Origin: Dryomyza anilis
Lineage: Eukaryota; Arthropoda; Insecta; Diptera; Dryomyzidae
Assembly: GCA_951804985.1 (NCBI GenBank)
Contig: OX638133.1
Location: 33,753,963-33,817,962 of the forward strand
Direction: 5' to 3'
DNA length: 64,000 nucleotides
Positions 56,836-64,000 of the stretch are shown one piece after another (positions within the stretch are counted from its first letter, which is position 1; every line of letters begins with the position of its first letter). A model generated the notes under the pieces. It saw nothing but the letters and a program-made list of their open reading frames with translations. It was not told the DNA's origin and made no database searches. The translations under genes and the position numbers were made by a program.

Positions 56836-57577
56836 ATTATACCCTACACCTATGAGGTACAGGGTATATTAACTTTGTGCCTATATTGTAACGCCCCTTA
56901 GGAGGCGTGTCCGGTATGGAAAAGTATATATATTCTTGATCAGCATCACTACCCGAGTCCGTTTAGCCATTTCCGTCTGTCTGTCTGTCCGTCTTGCTGT
57001 CTTGCTGTCTGTCTGTCTGTCTGTGTGTCCGTCTTGCTGTCCGAATACAGAATAACTTGAGATATACTGCTCAGAATGCGATGAAATTTCGTCTCAATAT
57101 ATTTTAGCCAAAAGTAGGAACTGAGTTTGAAAATGAGCCAAATCGGTCAACGGACACGCCCACCTCCCATACAAGTCACTTTTATATAACTCTTTCGGAA
57201 CTAATAACTCGAAAAGTATTCAAGGTATAGTTATAAAATTTAAAACGTATTGTTAGAATTCACCTAAAAATATGTGGTCCGCCCACTTCCGCCCACTTTT
57301 TTTTTTCATTATTTCCGGGGTTTTCATAGTGGAAATTTGATCCGTAAATTATTAAAATCAAATCTATGAAATATTAGCCTTTCAAAATTTTAAATATAGG
57401 CGTGGTCATCCCAAATATATTTTTCAATTTTTTTGTTTTGTTTTTTATACTTTATATAAATTTTTGAAATTAGGGGGATATAAGACGTAAATTTCTGATA
57501 TATGAATAATATTCTGAAGGTTAATATCCCCACCAAAGGTGTAGGGTATTCCATAGTCGGGCCCGACCGACTATAAA
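56836..57577 (+). mobile_element. mini-me-like repeat, divergent type
   Basis: Starts TATACCCTACACCTATGAGG, then a TATATATA run, the core TTCTTGATCAGCATCACTAC.CGAGTC, and a GTCT/GTCC tract (56970-57040). The body carries CACGCCCACCTCCCATACAA and it ends TGTAGGGTATTCCATAGTCGG and a CCGACTATAA hairpin. Body sequence differs from the other three copies, so this is a separate subfamily. Confidence 0.68.
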
Positions 57578-58189
57578 AATCTGCCCCATGTGACCGAACT
57601 TACCCATGTGACCTAACTTTCCTAACTTTCTAACTTTCAACTAATTTTTTTTTTTTTGAGAAAACTTTTTTTTTTACAATTTCTCTAACGTTTGTACAAA
57701 TAATTACTACATACAATAAAAATAACTACATACTGGTTTTGTTTTTACTACATTTAGCATATATTTCTATTAAATTTCGATTTTATTTTTTAAACGTCTT
57801 TACTGAAAAATATGTTTTTTATGTACAATGCATTAGAATATTCTACATATTATAGTTAGTTTTCAGCAGGTATATACATCATCAGGTAATACAAATGTGT
57901 CGTAAGTGCAATAAATGCAGTGCAAAAATTGTATTAATTTTACTATATGATTTTTTGGGGTGTACAGAGACGTTTCCACATTCAAACGCAGATTCAGATA
58001 TGATTTGGGTGCAGATTAAGTTTTTGTTTGGATTCAGCTTGAGTTATAGCTTCAGTAATATATGGATAAATATATCCAGATGTATATTCAGATTCTGATA
58101 AGGATATAAATGTATAGATATATAATATTTATATACAGATTTAGATACATTAAAAATTTTAAGTGCATCGGAAACCATTCCATTTTTGG
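57578..58189. other. Intergenic, nothing recognised
   Basis: AT-rich; near 57975-58130 the phrase GATTCAGATATGATTTGG and similar ATA.CAGAT units recur loosely. Confidence 0.35.
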
Positions 58190-59250
58190 AGGTGTAACCG
58201 AAATCGGAACCGATATTAAAAAGATGAATAGAACCATAATCGAAAACAATGTAATATTTTTTGCTTGGAATCGGAACCGTTACTAAAAAAAAGTGTGGAA
58301 CTCGAATCGGAACCCTTATATTTTTTATATCCTACACTAAGAGTGAAAGGGTATATTCAGTTTGGTACGCCATTTCTAACACCCAGAAGGAAGCGTCTCC
58401 GGTATGTAAAAATATTTATATTCTTGATCAGCCGATTAAGCGATGTCCGTCTGTCTGTCTGTTGAAAAACCTACTACTTTAAAAACTGAAAAGTTAGATG
58501 AATAAAACTCATAATTTAGATTGCTTATATGCCTACGCTGTATGTGCGAAAAAATTGGCGAGATCGGTTTATTGTGACCTGTGATCTGACCACTTATATT
58601 CAAATACCTCATATAAAATTTACATCTACAGATCAATTTTGCTGTATACGTAATTAGGTAAACATTTTTGGTCAAATATATATTAAACTCATATATATAT
58701 ATTGACGTCTTGTGGTTCCCAAAAAAAAAAAATCGAAATTCGGTACATCTACCCATTTGTAAATATAGGTATCAAATGAATGGACATTCTTCGAATATTG
58801 AAAGTTTGTTGTTATTTTCAGGATTCGTATACCTTGATGACCTATATACCACTTTGAATGGTTACCACACATATGTGTAGGGTATATATAGTCGGTTTAG
58901 ACCGACTATAATTTTGATAATCCTAACTATCATAATAACACCTACTATAAAATATTCCTACTTTAAAATTTATTATGTGATCTAACCTATCCAACTGATT
59001 TGGGTTGGAACAGAAATCAGTACCCGGACCGCAATTTTAAAAATCTTGTAACCAGAATCGAAACCAATATTTAAAAGTATTTTAGTTCGTGTTAGCGACC
59101 GCACAAAATCCGAATCGGAACCGGAACCGATATCGAAACAGATATTAAAAATATGTGTACAACCAGATCCGGAAACGATATAATTTTTTTTGTTGAACTG
59201 GAACTTTTATTTTAAATATATGGAAACTAGAACCGGAACCTATATTCCAA
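58190..59250. repeat. GGAACCGATAT-type degenerate repeat, split by a mini-me-like element
   Basis: AATCGGAACCGATATTAAAA units occupy 58190-58325 and 59000-59250; the element at 58326-58998 separates them. Reverse-complement relative of 136-350. Confidence 0.55.
58326..58998 (+). mobile_element. mini-me-like repeat, reduced GTCT tract
   Basis: Starts TATATCCTACACTAAGAGTG; the core has lost the part after CTTGATCAG (directly CCGATTAAGCGATG); only four GTCT/GTCC units remain. It ends with the ACCGACTATAATTTTGATAA and CTAACTATCATAATAACACC tail shared with 62577-63325 and 11060-11813. Confidence 0.7.
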
Positions 59251-59646
59251 TGCGTTTTTAACATAACCTAACCTAAGAATTTATTTGGCTCATACGCCAT
59301 ATTTTAGTGAATGGAGTTAAGAATTGGATATATATGACTTATATATTCTCTTTCTTATTCCGTTATCTTTTATCAGTTTTTCGATATCTCGTATCAAATC
59401 TGAGATATTCACTATCGACTTTGCTCCAAATCGCAAAATTGCTACTATTTTAACGCAAATGCAAATCTTCTTTATCGTTTTTATCAAAATCGACTCAATG
59501 GCTTTTGAACTAAATAAATTCTCAGGGTACGATTTACGAGAACCAAATTTGTTGGTAGGGCATTTAAGTTTATATTCAATATTATATTGGTATTCTCGGA
59601 ATATATGGGGCTAAAATATTACGAAAAAATATATTGTTTTTAATTC
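59251..59646. other. Intergenic, nothing recognised
   Basis: A 96-codon frame at 59324-59614 has no recognisable motif; I regard it as chance. Confidence 0.35.
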
Positions 59647-59654
59647 ATGTGCAT

Positions 59655-60063
59655 TAGGGTGGATCGAAATTTTTTCCCAAAGTTATAATGGGGCTTAAAA
59701 GTTACATTGTGCTGAGTTTACCACAAAAATTGTGCTGAGTTTACCACAAAAAATTTGAGTCGAAAAAAAAATAATGTCCTGTGTTCGCACACTGAATATG
59801 AAGTTAAAAATTAATATTTTTTTTATTTACCATCTAAATAAAGTTTTTTTTTGGATTGAAATATGCTCAAGAGATTTTCTATTATAGAGATTGTATCTAC
59901 TAATCACCTTAAAATTTCATAAATTTTGAATAAAATCTTATTTGAAGTTTTAAAAGTACAAAAATCATTTTCTTTGGTTAAAACGTTCTAAGTTTTATAG
60001 TTTTATATGTTTATTATATTTTAAAATAAAGAAAATGAAAAAGTTGGGTTTCGATCCGCCCTA
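59655..60063. mobile_element. hAT-like MITE, 409 bp, 8-bp TSD
   Basis: Ends TAGGGTGGATCGAAA and TTTCGATCCGCCCTA are inverted repeats with one mismatch. An exact 8-bp duplication ATGTGCAT lies at 59647-59654 and 60064-60071. The interior has a tandem GTGCTGAGTTTACCACAAAA pair (59710-59755). No transposase. TSD length and YAGGG ends suggest hAT. Confidence 0.8.
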
Positions 60064-60071
60064 ATGTGCAT

Positions 60072-62576
60072 TTTCTTTTTTCGATTCTCTCCGTGTCTTA
60101 AATTTAATTTAGCAGATATGTAGCTAAATATTTTCTGCCCAAAACTGCATTTCATCATACCGCATGACATACATAAAATCACGTGTTTTTTACCTAGAGA
60201 GATATTGCCATCATTTACACTGCGAAATGGATGTAAATATTTTTGCAAACATTTACCTAGCAACTGCAGTTATTAATGAGACTACGGATGCTTCTAGACA
60301 ACTACATAAATTCTGCAAGATAGTAAAGCACAAAGTCTTTTAAGTTTTTCGCAAAAATAAAAATATACCAAAAAAAAAAAAGAAATAGTAAACATTTTAT
60401 TTATTATTTGCACCATTGGGTAGAAGAAGTGAAGTTCTATGCTTTCGAATGTTTCGTACGAGTTTTTCAGGTCGCATTTACATAAGTTTGCAGCTCATTA
60501 CGAGTGAAAGAGGCGATAAGAAAACGCGTTCGTTGCTTCCGGCGTGTGTGCGAATGTCCTTAAATCAGCCACAAGTATTGTGGCATAAACCAAAAGCATA
60601 ACGCAATAAAAAAAACAATCACAAAAAAAATTGGCGCAAAGGAATAAAACATAAAATTGAAATAATTGTGGAGGGAGGAGGAGGAGGTACACATTGACTA
60701 GTGTTGCAGTTACTTTTGCAACGCACATTATTTAAATTTGCTTTTTGACGAATCACATGCGCGATAAGCACAAATTGTTTTTGCATAATTTTAGGGGCAA
60801 CAGCAAATTCTATGTGGTGACTCTGTGTGTGTGTGTGGCATACTTTAAGGCGTTACCGCAATTGCTTTTATTGTTTGTGTTCTTCAAATTTTTATGGTTT
60901 ATCTTTATGACATCTGTAAAAAAACGATTTATGTTTATTCCTTAAAGCGCCAAAAACCATGCTACTGTTTGTGGCAATTGCTGTGGTGGCAGTTTTTTTT
61001 TTTCATTATACTTCTGCTCCTCAGTATTATTGCCAAAAACGAATTTAACCTTAATTGAATCGTCATCAACATCAACGTCATCGTCACCAACATTGCATTC
61101 ATTTTCTTATCTTAGCCCAAATGCTATTCAGCATTTGCTGCTTCCTCTTTTTCTGCTTCTCTTTCACCGCTTCTTCTCACTTTTCACTAAGCAGCCGTCT
61201 GTCCATTTCCTGTGTAACATTTGAAAGCTGTCAAAAATCGACTACTTCCGCTTGCTTAACTTTCACCTTGTGCTCATCTTAAACAACGCCGTGTCTGCTC
61301 ATTTAAAAAAAAACCACACCCACCCCAGTTTTGGCAGTCATCAAATTCTACCCGACCGACCACCTTGTCTAAGTTATTTTTTATGCCTCTGGCCACCGTC
61401 ACTTCCGTTATGTCATTCAAAAAATCACTCACAGCAGAAATAAATATATTTTTTTTTATTTGATTATTTTGTGCTGTGAAAACTATCCAACGATTCACGG
61501 ACCTTTAATTGAAATTTGTGTTTAGGCCATTTTCTGTGCTGCTACTGTTGTTAATAACAATAAAAATTATCTAATCTTCAGTGTGACCACGTCGCTCTTC
61601 TGCATTTGGGATGTTTTTATCCGAGATTTTTTGACATTTCTGTTTGAACGTCGGAAGTCGTTGCTGTGTAGCGCCCAGCAACGAACTGTCAAAAGTTTTA
61701 TGCTGCAACGTGTTTAAATTGGGAAAGTTTCATTTGTCTTTTATTTGCCCAGGTGGAAATTGTGCTAGACCAATGATCGGCATTAGATCAGTTTATTTTA
61801 TTTTTTTACATCTGATCTTAATTTGTTTTCCCTAATATGGAAAATTCCACCTTTTTTAATTCGAAAAGTGATGAAACAGGACAACAAGCAAAAAAAAGTC
61901 ATTTTTAAGATTTTACCGCTTCAATTTCGACAAAATTTGTTCAACTGATAAAGGGTTTTGAGATATAAATTGACCAATTCATTTTTAAAAATTTTCAAAC
62001 TACTTTTTCTAGTGGTTTAAAGTTACAAAAATGGGCCATCAAATTAGTTTTGTACACTCAAAAAAAAATTTGAATTGTCTGATAAATCATTTACATTCAG
62101 AGTTGTAATATGACTTGAAAAATGTTGTAATGAGCTCTGAATTACATTAACTTTGTTTACGAAAACACGTAAATATTTTGATGTTTTCCCTTAAATTTGT
62201 GCATGTTCAAATAGAAATATAAATATTTTTACATCCAAACAAAAAATTATTTGCAACAAAACATTAATTAATATATTTAAAATCAAACTTGTTGTAGAAC
62301 GATCTGAATATAAATTTGTTTCCAGAAAGATGCATAATTGTTTCAATTTAAAAAGCAATTAAATTCATTTGTACGTAAAATTTAAAAATATTTTGTACAA
62401 AATATGTGCTGCAGTTTACTGCGAATATAAAAAATGATAACTGAGAATTTGAGAATTTAAATTACAAATTATAAAATCATTTATTTTATCGAACAACAAA
62501 AGTCACGTTGTCTGAATATGTCGGTCAACGAGTGTCAACTTCGTATATCGACAACTTACTGAACAATTTCATTTTA
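60072..62576. other. Long intergenic stretch, mostly unique
   Basis: 60400-61850 is somewhat GC-richer with few repeats (a GTGTGTGTGTGTGG run at 60823, GGAGGGAGGAGGAGGAGG near 60670). It could hold regulatory DNA, but open frames (61-76 codons) are compositional and no splice-bounded exon stands out. 61850-62576 is AT-rich and featureless. Confidence 0.35.
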
Positions 62577-62713
62577 TTATACCCTACACTAAGAGTGAAA
62601 GGGTATATTCAGTTTGGTACGCAGTTTTTAACACCCTGAAAAAAGCATCTCCGGTATGAAAAAGTATACATATATTTGATCAGCATGACCTCCTGAGTCG
62701 ATTTAGCGATGTC

Positions 62714-62744
<31 letters not shown>

Positions 62745-63325
62745 ATGTCTGTCCGTTCGTCCGTCCTTCTGTCTGTTTGTTGAAATCATGATTACAGAAA
62801 AAGTTGAAGAGCTAGAGCAATGAAACTTTAGATTTAGATTACTTATATATCTAAGCTGTCTGAACAAGAAAATTGGCATGATCGATCTATTGTGACCTGA
62901 GAACCCACCACTTATGTTCAAATACCCCATATAAGATTTACATCTACTAATCAATTTTACTGTATACGTGCTTAGGTAAACTTTTTAGATCAAATATATA
63001 TTGACATTTTGCTCAAATACATGAAAATAATGTTTTCCCACGAAACGACTTGTGGTTCCCAAGAAAAAAAAACGAAATTCGGTACACCTACCCATTTCTA
63101 AATATGGGTATCAAATGAAAGAAAATTCTTCAGGGATGGAAACTTTGTAGTTATTTTCAGGATTCGTATACCCTGGTGACCTATATATCACTTTGAATGG
63201 TAACCACACATATGTGTAGGGTATTTATAGTCGGCTTAGACCGACTATAATTTTGATAATCCTAACTATCATAATAACACCTACTTTAAAATTTCCCATT
63301 TGATCTAACCTTACCAACTGGTTTT
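62577..63325 (+). mobile_element. mini-me-like repeat, full length
   Basis: Starts TATACCCTACACTAAGAGTG, core TTTGATCAGCATGACCTCCT, GTCT/GTCC tract at 62711-62780, TAGTCGG..CCGACTATAA hairpin near 63227-63250, and the TCCCATTTGATCTAACCTTA tail. The best reference copy for the family in this window. Confidence 0.75.
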
Positions 63326-63625
63326 TTATTGGTTTTTAAACATAGTTATGTTAAAATAAACTGATACTTCTGCCAAGTATTTTTTTGTTTCGTTAAATGC
63401 AAATAAGATAACGTCGGTAGCTACATTTTGACATATATTTCATGAAAATTGAGACTGGACTGTGTCAGTATTCAGTTTTATTTAATTTAAAAGAAAATTG
63501 TATAATAACAAAAAAAATTTTATTTCCTTTAAAAGCTTAAAGAAATTTTAAATTTGAGTTCTATTTGTTGGTACAAAGAAGATGGCTTGAAATATATTTT
63601 TTCCAACGGCTTAATGATTTAGATA
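63326..63625. other. Spacer, nothing recognised
   Basis: AT-rich spacer before the mariner. Confidence 0.4.
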
Positions 63626-64000
63626 AGGACTGCGTCGAATAAAATTGTCCGTTACATATCTTCCCATAATCTGCTATTGCAAGATGGAAATTTAAAAAAA
63701 TTGATCATTGTAGCTCTGAATTAAATGGCAGAAAATAATTTGTGTCAGTTATAGTCAATACAAAATTTATTTAACGCGAAAATGGCAAACGAAGTGGAAG
63801 TGCGAGAAAATATAATTAAAATTTTTCAAAAACAACCTAGTTGGTCTTTTAAAAAAATTGCCAAGGAGGTAGGGGCTAACCCTAAGACCATTTCTCGCGT
63901 TATCAACCGCTTTAAGGTAGACCTGAGTATTGATCGGAAGAAAGGTTCTGGTAAAAAAAAGGCCCACATGATCGTGAAAGAAAGGTTGTGAATATTTTAA
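63626..64000 (+). mobile_element. Second DD37E mariner copy, left part (runs off window)
   Basis: Follows a TA at 63624-63625 and starts AGGACTGCGTCGAATAAAAT, the same terminal repeat as the element at 7187-8315. The first 370 bp are present, including the region deleted in that copy. Confidence 0.85.
63782..63991 (+). pseudogene. DD37E mariner transposase, N-terminal part with frameshift
   Basis: The frame starts MANEVEVRENIIKIFQ and reads through a helix-turn-helix (SWSFKKIAKEVGANPKTISR) that would bind the element's ends. Beyond HMIVKE it lacks 7 nt that are present in the copy at 7187-8315, which shifts the frame into a TGA at 63989-63991. The downstream catalytic region is outside the window. 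This copy supplies the start codon that the other copy lacks, and the other copy has the 7 nt missing here, so both are dead but by different lesions. Confidence 0.75.

Overview
The window is AT-rich, gene-poor DNA from an animal nuclear genome, most probably a higher fly (Brachycera, perhaps a tephritid fruit fly; this is inference). Reasons: two intron-bearing leucine-rich-repeat (LRR) receptor genes of insect type, one recognisable as windpipe; GT-AG introns as short as 59-60 nt; and a transposon fauna typical of flies (mini-me-like elements with GTCT/GTCC runs, Tc1/mariner, hAT, Helitron, gypsy-type LTR, non-LTR reverse-transcriptase remnants). There are no bacterial features, CRISPR arrays, rRNA genes or convincing functional tRNA genes.

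Only two protein-coding genes are well supported. windpipe (wdp) lies on + with its coding exon at 25985-28036. A second LRR transmembrane protein of 924 residues lies on - in four coding exons between 39896 and 36717. Their 3' ends face each other across about 8.7 kb of repeats. Both have a signal peptide, cysteine-capped LRRs, one membrane helix and a long proline/serine-rich cytoplasmic tail, so both are probably cell-surface receptors. Possible upstream non-coding exons and promoters are marked at 22.1 kb (wdp side) and 46.6-47.1 kb (LRR gene side), with low confidence.

Layout. 1-8.8 kb: foldback elements, two kinds of tRNA-derived SINE, a TA-flanked MITE, a decayed DD37E mariner and a Helitron fragment. 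11-16 kb: mini-me-like element, solo LTR, foldback MITEs with one nested inside another. 16.3-19.7 kb: a purine-rich stretch with a long AAAAG microsatellite, then a 19-20-bp array. 22.7-24.1 kb: a 229-bp satellite. 25.9-29.4 kb: wdp. 30.7-33.6 kb: an approximately 170-bp satellite and an AT-rich 15-20-bp array. 34.3-35.7 kb: a Helitron with a SINE inside it. 36.7-39.9 kb: the second LRR gene. 40.6-44.2 kb: minisatellite, RT remnant, MITE and second Helitron. 45.5-50.5 kb: MITEs, a 1.39-kb hAT-type element with a perfect 8-bp target duplication, and a SINE joined to an inverted copy of its own target. 51-54 kb: degenerate repeats. 54.4-55.3 kb: a GC-richer unique patch. 56-64 kb: foldback, three mini-me-like elements, an 8-bp-TSD MITE and the start of a second DD37E mariner running off the end.

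The most interesting material is the set of short non-autonomous elements whose exact ends can be read from target-site duplications, several nested so that their order of arrival can be deduced. I did not find a clearly new biochemical system. Most short open frames here look like chance or repeat-derived frames.
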